This document shows, piece by piece, positions 9,373 to 17,652 of a stretch of DNA of 64,000 nucleotides; position 1 is the first letter of the stretch; each line of letters starts with the position of its first letter. The stretch comes from Candidatus Anammoximicrobium sp. Lineage in GTDB: Bacteria; Planctomycetota; Planctomycetia; Pirellulales; Pirellulaceae. The position numbers and the translations under genes were made by a program. The DNA is taken from contig JAAYYU010000124.1 in NCBI GenBank assembly GCA_012515235.1, positions 1 to 64,000 on the forward strand. Direction: 5' to 3'. The notes under the pieces were generated by a model. That model did not search any database and had not been told where the DNA came from. It saw only the letters and a program-made list of their open reading frames with translations.

Positions 9373-9555
9373 GGTGGGCGTTAGCCTCACCGGCTGTTCC
9401 TGGGCCAGCGTGCTGCCAGCAAGGGCACCGGTGGGCTAACGCCACACCCGCTCGCCAGTGTGCTGCCAGCAAGGCGAGCGGTGGGCGTGAGCCCACCGGC
9501 TGTTCGGGCGCCAGTGTGCTGGTTGCAAGGAGACCGGCGGGCTAAGGCCGCACCG
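9373..9555. repeat. Degenerate tandem repeat, three units plus a partial one
   Basis: Units begin with GGTGGGC at 9373, 9430 and 9480, with a partial unit at 9536. Spacing is 57, 50 and 56 bases. Each full unit carries a version of GCCAGTGTGCTGCCAGCAAGG near its end. The third unit contains the perfect hairpin GTGGGC-GTGA-GCCCAC at 9481-9496. The array fills most of the 415-bp gap between the divergent ABC ATPase and glycoside hydrolase genes. The rest of the gap (9178-9372) shows nothing recognisable. Confidence 0.75.
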
Positions 9556-9592
9556 CTTGCCGAAATGACGTCGTCGAAATAGGGAGCCTCCC

Positions 9593-12500
9593 GTGAATTC
9601 TCACCCGTCGATGTGGGGACTTGCACTCTGTCTGGCGGCGGCGGCGATACCGTGCGCCGCCGACCAGCCGACGGCGACTTCGATCCTGTCGCTCGACGGC
9701 ACCTGGTCGCTGGCCGTCGATCCGCAGAACGCCGGACGCGAACAGAAATGGTTCGAGAAGGACACGGTCGAGGGTGCGAAGCCGGCCAAAGTACCGTGGA
9801 TCATCCAGGAAGCTTTTCCCGGCTACCACGGCGTCGCCTGGTATTGGCGGGAATTCGACGCGCCGCTGAACCCGCATCCCGCCGGGCGGTGCCTGCTGCG
9901 GTTCCAGCAAGTCGACTATCTGGCCGAGGTCTGGCTGAACGGGACGCCCGTGGGCACGCACGAGGGCGGCGAAACGCCGTTCTCTTTGGACGTGACCGCG
10001 GCCGTCAAACCGGGTGCGAAGAACCGCCTGGCCGTCCGCGTGCTCAATCCGACAACCGAACCGATCGGCGGAATCAGCCTGTACCAGACGGCCCGCCGCT
10101 GCAAGGTGATGCCGTTCGGTGCCGGCGCAATCTTCAACCACGGGGGCATCACCGGGTCGGTGGACTTGCTGTGCGTCCCCGCGGTGCGCTTGGATGACCT
10201 GTTCGTCATCGCCAGCTCCGCGCAGACGACGGGCAAGATCCACCTCCAGGCCGTCGTGCAGAACGCGGCTCCCGCGGCGCAAGAAGGATGCGTTGAGTTG
10301 ACCATTGCCGACGCGCGCCGCGGAGCGACCGTCGCGGCCCTGCAACTGCCGCGGGAGTTCCCCACCGGTGCGTCGCAGATCGAGGCGGACCTGGCGATCG
10401 ACAACCCGCACCTGTGGGATCTGAACGATCCGTACCTGTATCGCGTGACGGCCCGCGTCGCCGTCGAGGGCGCTAACTCGTTCGACGAACGGTCCACGCG
10501 CTGCGGCTTCCGCGATTTCCGCTTCACCGACGGGTACTTCCGCCTGAACGGCCGCCGGATCTACCTGCGGTCCAGCCACACGTGCAACCATTATCCCATC
10601 GGCCTTCAATTCCCGCAGGATCCCGATCTGCTGCGCCGGGACATGATCAACATGAAGGTCATGGGCTTCAACATGATTCGCTTCATCTGGGGCGGGGCGA
10701 CGACGGCCCAACTGGACCTGTGCGACGAGATCGGGCTCTTGGTCTACAACGAATCCTATGCCTCGATGCCCATCGGCCTTTCGCCGCAGATGCCCGAGCG
10801 GTTCGGTGCGGCGGTGAGCGAACTGATCCGCCGCGACCGCAACCATCCCAGTGTGGCGATCTGGGGACTGCTGAACGAGGCGCCGGACGGCCCCGTCTTC
10901 CAGCACGCCGTGAGCATGTTGCCGCTGGTCCGCCAGCTGGACCCGAGCCGAATGGTGATGCTGAACAGCGGCCGCTGGGACGAGCACGCGTTCCGCTCGG
11001 GCATCGGCAGCGTGGCCGGCATCCGCATCTGGCCCAAGGCGGCGCCCGCCGAGCCTTGGGTGGCGTTGAATCCCACGGCACAAACCATCCATGCGCTGGG
11101 GATCACCTGGCCGCCGGGACACTTGGCGTTTCATCCCGGCCCGCTGAACGAGTTCAGCGCCGTCCGCTGGACCGCGCCGGACGCCGGCGACGCAGAGGTG
11201 ACGGCCGTGTTTACCGGGCTTGCCGAGCGGGCGACGACCGACGTCCACGTGCTGCACAACGGCCGCCCGCTGTTGGATGGCGTGCTGAACCTGAACGGCT
11301 CGCCGAACGAGGCGCGCTTCAACCGGAAACTGCCCGTAGCCGCGGGCGACACGCTCGATTGCGTCGTCGGCTCCGGCAACGCCCACTACGGCGCAGACAC
11401 GACGGGGCTGTCCGTCACGATCAAGACGGCTCAGAAGACCTACGACGCGACGGCCGATTTCTCGACGGAGGCCAACCCCAACGGCGTTTGGAGCTACGGC
11501 CAAATGACGCCGGCCCCAGCGCCCAAGGCCGCGACGTTCGCACGCTACTTGGACGGCAAGCCTCGAGGCGCGGCAGGCAGTCTGGCGAATCCCGGTTCCA
11601 GCGTCTGGCAGGACGTGCTGAAAGACGTCCATAACTACCCGCGGGTCCCTCACACGGCTGAGATCCTCCAGTCGCTACGGACGCTCGACGGCCAGGGGCA
11701 ACCCGTCTTCCTGACGGAATACGGGATCGGCAGCGCGGTCGACCTGTGGCGAGCCGTGCGGCACTTCGAGCAGCGCGGCGCCGAACGCTTGGAGGACGCC
11801 CAGTTCTTCCGCGACAAGCTCAGCCGCTTCCAGGCCGATTGGGAGCAGTGGCGCCTGGACGAAGCCTTCGCCCGCCCGGAGGACTTCTTCATGGCGAGCC
11901 TGCGCAAGATGGCCGGACAGCGGACGCTGGGACTGAACGCCATCCGGTCCAACCCGAACATCGTCAGCCACAGTCTGACCGGCGCGGTCGATCACGTGAT
12001 GTGCGGCGAGGGCCTGACGACGCTGTTCCGGGAACTCAAGCCCGGCACGATCGATGCCCTGTACGATGCCTGGGCGCCGCTGCGGTGGTGCCTGTTCGCG
12101 GAGCCGGTCCACGTGGCCCGCGGCGGCACGATTCGCTTGGAGGCGGTGCTGGCCAACGAGGATGTGTTGGGCCCCGGCGAGTACCCCGCGCGGTTCCAGG
12201 TCGTCGGGCCGAACCTGACCCGCGTTCTGGACCGCACCGTGACCGTGACCATCCCGAAGCGAGCCGGCGTGCAGGAGCCGCCGCTGGCCGCGACGTGTTT
12301 TGCGGAGGAGATCGCGATCGACGGCCCGTCAGGCAAGTATCGCTTCCTGGCCACGTTCGAGCGCGGGGCGGCCGCGGCCGGCGGAACGACCGAGTTCCAC
12401 GTGACCGACCCGGCCGAGATGCCGCCCGTGGAGACGGAAATCGTCCTCTGGGGCGACGATCCGCAACTGGCCCACTGGCTGGCCGGCCACGGCATCCGCA

Positions 12501-13135
12501 CGCGGCCCTTCTCCCCTGGCCCGGCTGCGGGAGCGGAAACGGGGGCGAGGGCCCGACGCGAAACGATCCTCGCTTCCTCCACGCCTCCTGCCCCCGGCGG
12601 CGCGACCGTGTTCGCCGAACTGGCGCGGCGCATCGCCAGCGGTTCCTCCGTGGTCTTCCTCGCGCCGCAGATCTTCGCCCGCGGCGATCAGCCGACGGCG
12701 TGGCTGCCGTTGCCGCAAAAGGGCACGCTGTCGCCCATCCGCGGCTGGCTGTACTTGAAGGACGAATGGTCCAAGCGTCATCCGATCTTCGACGGCCTGC
12801 CCTCGGACGGCCTGATGGACTACGACTACTACCGGGAACTTGTTCCGGATCTCGTCTGGCAAGGCCAAGACCCGCCGACCGAGGCCGTCGCCGGGGCGAT
12901 CAAGGCATCGCAGGATTACGCCTCGGGCCTGACGGTCGCCGTCCACCGTCTGGGCGCGGGCCGGATGGTGCTCAACACGCTGCTGATCCGCGAGAACCTT
13001 GGCCGCCACCCGGCCGCCGAGCGGCTGTTGCGGAACATGCTGCGCTACGCCTCGGCCGACGCAAACAAACCGCCGGCCGACGTGCCCGCGGATTTCGACC
13101 GGCAACTCCAATCCCTGGGCCTGGGCACGCCGTGA
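9593..13135 (+). CDS. Secreted glycoside hydrolase family 2 protein (beta-galactosidase/glucuronidase-like)
   Basis: A 1180-residue exported enzyme. Residues 1-23 are a signal peptide. A sugar-binding jelly-roll (about 28-190), an immunoglobulin-like domain (about 195-305) and the TIM-barrel catalytic domain follow, as in GH2. The acid/base Glu is seen in IWGLLNEAPDGP (about E429) and the nucleophile in PVFLTEYGIGS (about E709). About 280 residues separate them, far more than in LacZ-type enzymes (under 100), because an extra beta-rich module with Asn/Gly-rich turns is inserted. About 350 C-terminal residues look beta-rich and unassigned. The GTG at 9593 follows AGGGAG by 6 bases. Substrate cannot be told; the neighbouring secreted proteins suggest polysaccharide use. 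Confidence 0.85.
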   Translation: MNSHPSMWGLALCLAAAAIPCAADQPTATSILSLDGTWSLAVDPQNAGREQKWFEKDTVEGAKPAKVPWIIQEAFPGYHGVAWYWREFDAPLNPHPAGRCLLRFQQVDYLAEVWLNGTPVGTHEGGETPFSLDVTAAVKPGAKNRLAVRVLNPTTEPIGGISLYQTARRCKVMPFGAGAIFNHGGITGSVDLLCVPAVRLDDLFVIASSAQTTGKIHLQAVVQNAAPAAQEGCVELTIADARRGATVAALQLPREFPTGASQIEADLAIDNPHLWDLNDPYLYRVTARVAVEGANSFDERSTRCGFRDFRFTDGYFRLNGRRIYLRSSHTCNHYPIGLQFPQDPDLLRRDMINMKVMGFNMIRFIWGGATTAQLDLCDEIGLLVYNESYASMPIGLSPQMPERFGAAVSELIRRDRNHPSVAIWGLLNEAPDGPVFQHAVSMLPLVRQLDPSRMVMLNSGRWDEHAFRSGIGSVAGIRIWPKAAPAEPWVALNPTAQTIHALGITWPPGHLAFHPGPLNEFSAVRWTAPDAGDAEVTAVFTGLAERATTDVHVLHNGRPLLDGVLNLNGSPNEARFNRKLPVAAGDTLDCVVGSGNAHYGADTTGLSVTIKTAQKTYDATADFSTEANPNGVWSYGQMTPAPAPKAATFARYLDGKPRGAAGSLANPGSSVWQDVLKDVHNYPRVPHTAEILQSLRTLDGQGQPVFLTEYGIGSAVDLWRAVRHFEQRGAERLEDAQFFRDKLSRFQADWEQWRLDEAFARPEDFFMASLRKMAGQRTLGLNAIRSNPNIVSHSLTGAVDHVMCGEGLTTLFRELKPGTIDALYDAWAPLRWCLFAEPVHVARGGTIRLEAVLANEDVLGPGEYPARFQVVGPNLTRVLDRTVTVTIPKRAGVQEPPLAATCFAEEIAIDGPSGKYRFLATFERGAAAAGGTTEFHVTDPAEMPPVETEIVLWGDDPQLAHWLAGHGIRTRPFSPGPAAGAETGARARRETILASSTPPAPGGATVFAELARRIASGSSVVFLAPQIFARGDQPTAWLPLPQKGTLSPIRGWLYLKDEWSKRHPIFDGLPSDGLMDYDYYRELVPDLVWQGQDPPTEAVAGAIKASQDYASGLTVAVHRLGAGRMVLNTLLIRENLGRHPAAERLLRNMLRYASADANKPPADVPADFDRQLQSLGLGTP

Positions 13136-13344
13136 GGCCCGGGGCACGCGTGCTGCGGGCTGGCTTCGTTGCCGCGACTCATCTTGCCCGCGGGCGTCCC
13201 GGCGGTCGCGCCGGCCGCTGACGTCGGCGCGCCGGTGTCCTCTTCGGCGTCTGCCTCCCTGCGACTCGGCAGGATTTGCTCCAGGAATCCGGTTCGCTCC
13301 TTCGGCAGCTCCTGAATGCAGGCGGTCCGCTGCCTCGTCCCCTG

Positions 13345-14220
13345 TCAGCGAGCGATTCGTTCGCAGATCACTTGCATCCCGATCGGCGACGCGGCCGGGG
13401 CGTCCAGGCGGAGGATGGCCTGCCCGTATTTGACGTCCAGCCGCTCCAACCGGTCCTCGGTGCGGAAATCGCGGGCCCCGACGTAGGGCGCGACGGACTC
13501 GATCGTCCCCGTGCCCACCTCGTGCAGCGTTTCCGCCTCGCGGACGCGGAACCGCGTGCCCACCGCGACGCGCCCGAGCCAGAACGTTTCGACGAACAGC
13601 CGCACCTGTTGCTCGGCGTGGCCGACGACGATCCGCGCATAGTCCTGGGGCGTCAGTTGTTCCCCGGCGCGCACGTCCAGCTTGTACACGACGCCGGCCA
13701 ACGGAGCGCGCAGGGTGAGTTTTTCCTGCTCCGTGCGCCGCAACTCGATCTCCGCGCGGGCCGTCGCGATCTGCTGCTCTTCCAGCTGGATCTGCAACTC
13801 GAGCCGGCGCAGCTCGAGTTTGGAAACCGCCGCTTCGTCCGCCAGCGGCCGTTTGCGTTCGCGCTCGTCCACGGTCAAGGCGAGCCGCCGGACCGCTTCT
13901 TCCAGCCGCGATTCGGCGATGGCCAGCGCGTGCCGTTCCAGATCGGCGTCCAAGACGCACAGCGTCTGGCCGGCGGTCACGGACTGCCCCTCCTGGACGC
14001 AGACTTCCACGACGCGGCGGGCTTGGGTCGGCCCCACAAAAACCTCGCGCCCCCGCGGTTCGACCAGGCCGTACAGCCGCACGGGGGCGTCGGCCAACGA
14101 TGGCGACCGGCTGGGCGCGGGCGGTGCGGCGGACTTGCTGAGCGAACCTCGGATGTAGTGCAGGCCCGCCGCCACGACGGTTACCAACAGCAACAGGATG
14201 ACCACGGTGCGGATCTTCAT
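13345..14220 (-). CDS. HlyD/DevB-like membrane fusion protein of an ABC exporter
   Basis: The 291-residue periplasmic adaptor has an N-terminal membrane anchor (about 5-22), a first lipoyl-like half (RRVVEVCVQEGQSVTAGQTL), an alpha-helical hairpin (about 95-165) rich in Glu, Arg and Leu, the second lipoyl half (LRAPLAGVVYKLDVRAGEQL) and a beta-barrel domain. This is the HlyD/DevB arrangement. Its ATG overlaps the stop of the ATPase gene as ATGA at 14217-14220, so the two are translationally coupled. It should link the FtsX-type permease to an outer-membrane channel, for which no gene is seen here. Confidence 0.86.
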   Translation of the reverse strand: MKIRTVVILLLLVTVVAAGLHYIRGSLSKSAAPPAPSRSPSLADAPVRLYGLVEPRGREVFVGPTQARRVVEVCVQEGQSVTAGQTLCVLDADLERHALAIAESRLEEAVRRLALTVDERERKRPLADEAAVSKLELRRLELQIQLEEQQIATARAEIELRRTEQEKLTLRAPLAGVVYKLDVRAGEQLTPQDYARIVVGHAEQQVRLFVETFWLGRVAVGTRFRVREAETLHEVGTGTIESVAPYVGARDFRTEDRLERLDVKYGQAILRLDAPAASPIGMQVICERIAR

Positions 14221-14933
14221 AGTGGATTCGGCTTTCGTGACGTCGCGTTGCCCCGCGTGTCGGAGACGACCTGCCCATTTTCCAGTTTGATCAACCGGTC
14301 GGCATACGGAAACACCCGCGCGTCGTGCGACACGACCACGACCACGCGGCGCTCTTCGATGGCGATCCGTTTCAGGATCCCCATCACCACCTGACCGCTC
14401 TCGGCGTCCAGCGCCGAGGTCGGTTCGTCGCACAGCAGGATCGGCGGATCTTTGAGCAATGCCCGGCCGATGGACGCGCGCTGTTTCATCCCGCCGGACA
14501 GCAACCGGGGCTGCATGGCCCAGGCGCCGGCCAACCCCAAGGCTTCCAACAACTCCAGCGCCCTGTTCCGTTGTCGGGCGGTGGGACGCGAGCCCTGGAC
14601 GGCCACGGCCAACAGCAGGTTCTCCAGGATGCTCAGTCCCTCCAGGAGCATCGGTTGCTGAAAGACGAAACCGTACCATTGCAACCGCATCGCTGCCGCC
14701 GCGTCGTCCGAGAGCCGGGTGACCTCGCGATCGTCCAAGAACATGCTCCCTTCGGAAACGCGAAGGACCAGCCCCATGATGGACAGCAACGTCGTCTTGC
14801 CGCTGCCGGACGGCCCGGAGAGGACGGTGAGTTCCGTCGGCGAGAACTCGAGGTCGGTGGGAAACAGCACCCGCCGGATTTCGCGCCCGTCGGTAAAGTC
14901 TCGAGCCACCTGGTGCAGTCTCAACGTCGCCAT
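14217..14933 (-). CDS. ABC transporter ATP-binding protein (DevA/LolD-like)
   Basis: About 238 residues with Walker A GPSGSGKTT, signature LLSGGMKQR, Walker B PPILLCDEPTSALDAESG and the switch His in VVVSHDARVF. The signature has Met where most have Gln. The ATG at 14933 puts the start at the first strand (ATLRLHQVARDF). A GTG at 14963, directly after the permease stop codon (TAAGTG), would add 10 residues and is a real alternative. It sits between a permease and a membrane fusion protein on the same strand, so permease, ATPase and adaptor make one exporter resembling DevBCA. Confidence 0.87.
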   Translation of the reverse strand: MATLRLHQVARDFTDGREIRRVLFPTDLEFSPTELTVLSGPSGSGKTTLLSIMGLVLRVSEGSMFLDDREVTRLSDDAAAAMRLQWYGFVFQQPMLLEGLSILENLLLAVAVQGSRPTARQRNRALELLEALGLAGAWAMQPRLLSGGMKQRASIGRALLKDPPILLCDEPTSALDAESGQVVMGILKRIAIEERRVVVVVSHDARVFPYADRLIKLENGQVVSDTRGNATSRKPNPL

Positions 14934-14963
14934 GCGGAGCTCGCTCACATCGTTTGCGCACAC

Positions 14964-16085
14964 TTAGTGGAACACGGACGCCGGCTCGGCTTTCAGCGCT
15001 ACGCGGAGCGCCACCAGGGAGCCCAGCAGGCTGACGGCCACCGTCACGCCGGCCAGAATCGGCGGTACCGCCGCGGGAAAGTAACTGGGAATCGACGAAC
15101 CGCGGGTGGCGTCCAGCAGCGCGGCCAGAAGAACAAAACCGACGAACATCCCGGCCCCGGCGATGAGCAACGCCTGGCTGATCACAATCACGGCGACGTC
15201 CCGCCGCCGCCCGCCCAAGGCGCGGATCACCGCGAAATCCCGCGATCGCCCCAGCACGCTGGTGTACATCGTCAGCGAGATGATGACCACGCCGATCAAA
15301 ACGGCAATCCCGGTCGAAAAGCCAAAACTGCCGCCGATGCCGGTCTGGAGGAAGTAGTAGGCCTGGGTCAAACGCGCCAACTCGGCCGTGCTGTAAACGG
15401 AACATTCCGGCAGCACGGCGCGCAGCCGCGCCAGGGCGGCCGCGGTGTCCGCCTGCGGCTGGAATCGGACGAGCAAGGCGGAATAGCGGCCGGGCGGAGC
15501 GCGGGCGATCTCTTTCACCTTGTCCAGGGAAGCGAACACCAGCGTGCCTTGAAAGGCGCGGGCACCCTCGGTGACCGCCCTCACCCGGACCCGCCGATCG
15601 CCGATTTCCGTCACCGCATCGAGGGCCGGGTTGCCGAGCTTTTCCAGGTCGAGCCGGTCCACGGCCACGGCCTCCAGGTCGAACAGCGCCCGCTCATCCG
15701 CCGCCGCGAACTCCCACGGTCCGCCCGCCAGCCGCGGACGGCGGACGCCTACCACCCGGACTGCCTCGAAGGACCCGTCCGGCGTGCGGAACAGCCCGTT
15801 GCCGATCAGCACCGGCTCGACCCACGCCACCTCGCCCAAGCCGATCACGCGGTCCATGTAGCGTGCCGAGATCAGATTGCCGGCGTCCGCGTTGCGCAGG
15901 TCGGCGCTGGTGATCCAGGCATCCGCGCCGCTGTGGTCCACGAGCACGGACATGTAATTCAGCAAGCCGAACAGCACGGACAACTGCTGGCCGACCAGAA
16001 ACACGATCGCGATCACGCCCAACAAGGCCCCGGCCGTGGAGGAGCGGTCGTGGACGACGATGCGCAAGGCGGTCCAACTACGCAT
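14964..16085 (-). CDS. ABC transporter permease, FtsX/DevC type
   Basis: The 373-residue permease has an N-terminal helix (about 18-45), an extracytoplasmic domain (about 50-255) and three C-terminal helices. Between the first two of those helices is the cytoplasmic turn GRSRDFAVIRALGGRRRDVAV. This is the FtsX/DevC form. The ATG at 16085 overlaps the last codons of the cobalamin-binding gene (stop at 16078), with GGAGG about 11 bases upstream. The overlap ties the permease closely to the B12-binding protein. A single permease gene suggests a homodimer in the membrane. The substrate is unknown; DevC relatives export glycolipids or other hydrophobic compounds. Confidence 0.85.
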   Translation of the reverse strand: MRSWTALRIVVHDRSSTAGALLGVIAIVFLVGQQLSVLFGLLNYMSVLVDHSGADAWITSADLRNADAGNLISARYMDRVIGLGEVAWVEPVLIGNGLFRTPDGSFEAVRVVGVRRPRLAGGPWEFAAADERALFDLEAVAVDRLDLEKLGNPALDAVTEIGDRRVRVRAVTEGARAFQGTLVFASLDKVKEIARAPPGRYSALLVRFQPQADTAAALARLRAVLPECSVYSTAELARLTQAYYFLQTGIGGSFGFSTGIAVLIGVVIISLTMYTSVLGRSRDFAVIRALGGRRRDVAVIVISQALLIAGAGMFVGFVLLAALLDATRGSSIPSYFPAAVPPILAGVTVAVSLLGSLVALRVALKAEPASVFH

Positions 16086-17130
16086 GAGACGCCGCACCTC
16101 CCTGGGCCCAACGATGGGCCTCGTCGAAATCCTGCGTCACCTGCGCTCCGGCCGCTTCCAGCAGGCGGCGCGCCGGCGCGGCGCCGCGCCCGCCAACCAG
16201 CAGCGGACCGTTCGCCATGGGCGCAGCCAGCCGGGCGACCAGTTCGAGCGTCTCGTGCAACCGGGACAGCATGCTCAGGGACAGAAAGACCGCGTCCGGC
16301 TTCAGCGCTTCCGCCGCACGAACGACCTGCTCGGCCGGCATGCTGCGCCCCAGCGAACGCACCTTCCAGCCCCGCAGCGCAAGATACGCACTCAGCGCCG
16401 CCGGCAGGGTCTGATGTTCCTCCTGCGGCACACAAGCCACCAGCGCGGTGCGGTGCAACGGTTCGACCGCCGCCCCGCACCCAGACAAACCGCCGATCAG
16501 CCGTTGCACCGTCTCCGTCGCCAAATGCTCCTGGAAGATGGCCAACTCGTTCAACTCCCAGCGCCGGCCGACCTCCGCCATGGCCGGCAAGAGCAGCTCG
16601 ACGATCAATTCGTGCGGCGGTGTTCCGCCGGACATCCGGCCCCGCAGCGCGTCCCAGGCTTCGGCAAAATCGCCCGCGATCAGACTCTCGACCACCGTCC
16701 CGATTTCCGCCGCGGGGGCTGCGCCGCGGCGCCGCTCCGCTGCCGAGAAAACGTGGGGCAGGTCTGCACGCAACGTCTGCAGCGGAGCCGCCAGCGCATT
16801 GCACTCCGGAGGCTTGATGGTTCCTTCGATTGCGACGATCCAACTGTCCAACAGCAACGCCAAGGCATCTTCACCCGGCCCCCGCGATGCCAGCGCCGAG
16901 GCGTACCAGGCGGCTTCGGAAGCCAGGGCGTCCGTCAAGTCGTAGCGATACACGACCCGCAACAGAGCCCCGAATTCCCGCAGCAGCCCCGTCAAATCGG
17001 GTCCCAACTGCTCCAAGTCTGCACGCCGGTGAAATCGCCACTGGATTTCGACACGCTCGTGGACGATCGCGAACAACCGCTCGAAATCGCGTTCAAAAGC
17101 AGCTATTGATTCCGCAGACATAGGGTCCAT
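16078..17130 (-). CDS. Cobalamin-binding protein with CarH/LitR-type photoreceptor signature, no DNA-binding domain
   Basis: The 350-residue protein has three parts. Residues 1-135 are a helical domain that I do not recognise. About 140-215 is a B12-binding helical cap. About 225-340 is a Rossmann-like B12-binding domain. The cap contains W191, then nine residues, then E201-H202: the W-x9-EH motif of light-sensing adenosylcobalamin proteins such as CarH. The B12 domain has EEH at 237-239, matching the E-x-H lower-ligand motif, but the usual Gly three residues after the His is Leu. The MerR-type DNA-binding domain of CarH is absent. It is the first gene of the operon, with GGGAAGGG before its ATG, and its end overlaps the permease start. 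A role as light or B12 sensor for the exporter is inference. Confidence 0.8.
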   Translation of the reverse strand: MDPMSAESIAAFERDFERLFAIVHERVEIQWRFHRRADLEQLGPDLTGLLREFGALLRVVYRYDLTDALASEAAWYASALASRGPGEDALALLLDSWIVAIEGTIKPPECNALAAPLQTLRADLPHVFSAAERRRGAAPAAEIGTVVESLIAGDFAEAWDALRGRMSGGTPPHELIVELLLPAMAEVGRRWELNELAIFQEHLATETVQRLIGGLSGCGAAVEPLHRTALVACVPQEEHQTLPAALSAYLALRGWKVRSLGRSMPAEQVVRAAEALKPDAVFLSLSMLSRLHETLELVARLAAPMANGPLLVGGRGAAPARRLLEAAGAQVTQDFDEAHRWAQGGAASHA

Positions 17131-17346
17131 CGCGGCCCTTCCCGATGTTTTCCGGCAGACTCGTTTCCTGTCTCGACGAGGTTGTCCGAGACGCTGACCG
17201 GCAACTTCAAGTATAGTTGCAGATCCTGGTCAAGCAATTCAGCGACGCGACCGTCACTGGTCAAGATCCGCGAGCGCGTGGCCGGGCCGGTTCGGATCTG
17301 CCGCAGGGAAAGAACAAGGGGGGAAAACTCCTGGGAGGGTCGTCCG

Positions 17347-17541
17347 GTGCCTAAGAACCCTATTCTCAAAGAACTAGACGCTGTTCGGTCACAGATCCAA
17401 ACGGAACACGGCGATCACCTCGCTGCCTACGCGAATGCCTCTCCGGCTGCGTCGGCGACGTTGCGGAAGCGCTCCCACATTTGCCCGTCGTCACGCGAGC
17501 CGGGCCGCTTGAGGCGTGCCGAACGGAGGCGGCCATGCTGA
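17347..17541 (+). CDS. Possible small protein of unknown function (64 residues)
   Basis: A GTG at 17347 with GGGAGGG 7 to 13 bases upstream opens a 64-codon frame. The first half (PKNPILKELDAVRSQIQTEH) looks like a genuine small helical protein, similar in style to short planctomycete proteins that begin with a KNPIL-type segment. The second half is Arg/Pro/Ser-rich with no such character, so the gene may have lost its proper C-terminus through a frameshift. It lies in the gap between the divergent cobalamin-binding gene and hflX, and its last codon overlaps the hflX -35 element. The rest of the gap (17131-17346) shows nothing. No function is proposed. Confidence 0.4.
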   Translation: MPKNPILKELDAVRSQIQTEHGDHLAAYANASPAASATLRKRSHICPSSREPGRLRRAERRRPC

Positions 17542-17566
17542 CAAACAGGGAACGCGGGCATATACT
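17538..17566 (+). promoter_or_regulatory. Sigma-70-type promoter of hflX
   Basis: CTGACA at 17538-17543, a 17-base spacer and TATACT at 17561-17566 match the housekeeping consensus at five of six positions in each box. Transcription would start near 17573. The ATG at 17584 would then have a leader of only about 11 bases, which favours the GTG at 17653 as the hflX start. Confidence 0.65.
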
Positions 17567-17652
17567 AGGAAAGCCGGCTGGCAATGCGCGCCACGGTACG
17601 CCGCAAGGCGGTGAATGACGACCCAAGCCCCCAGCGAGGACATCAGGCCACT

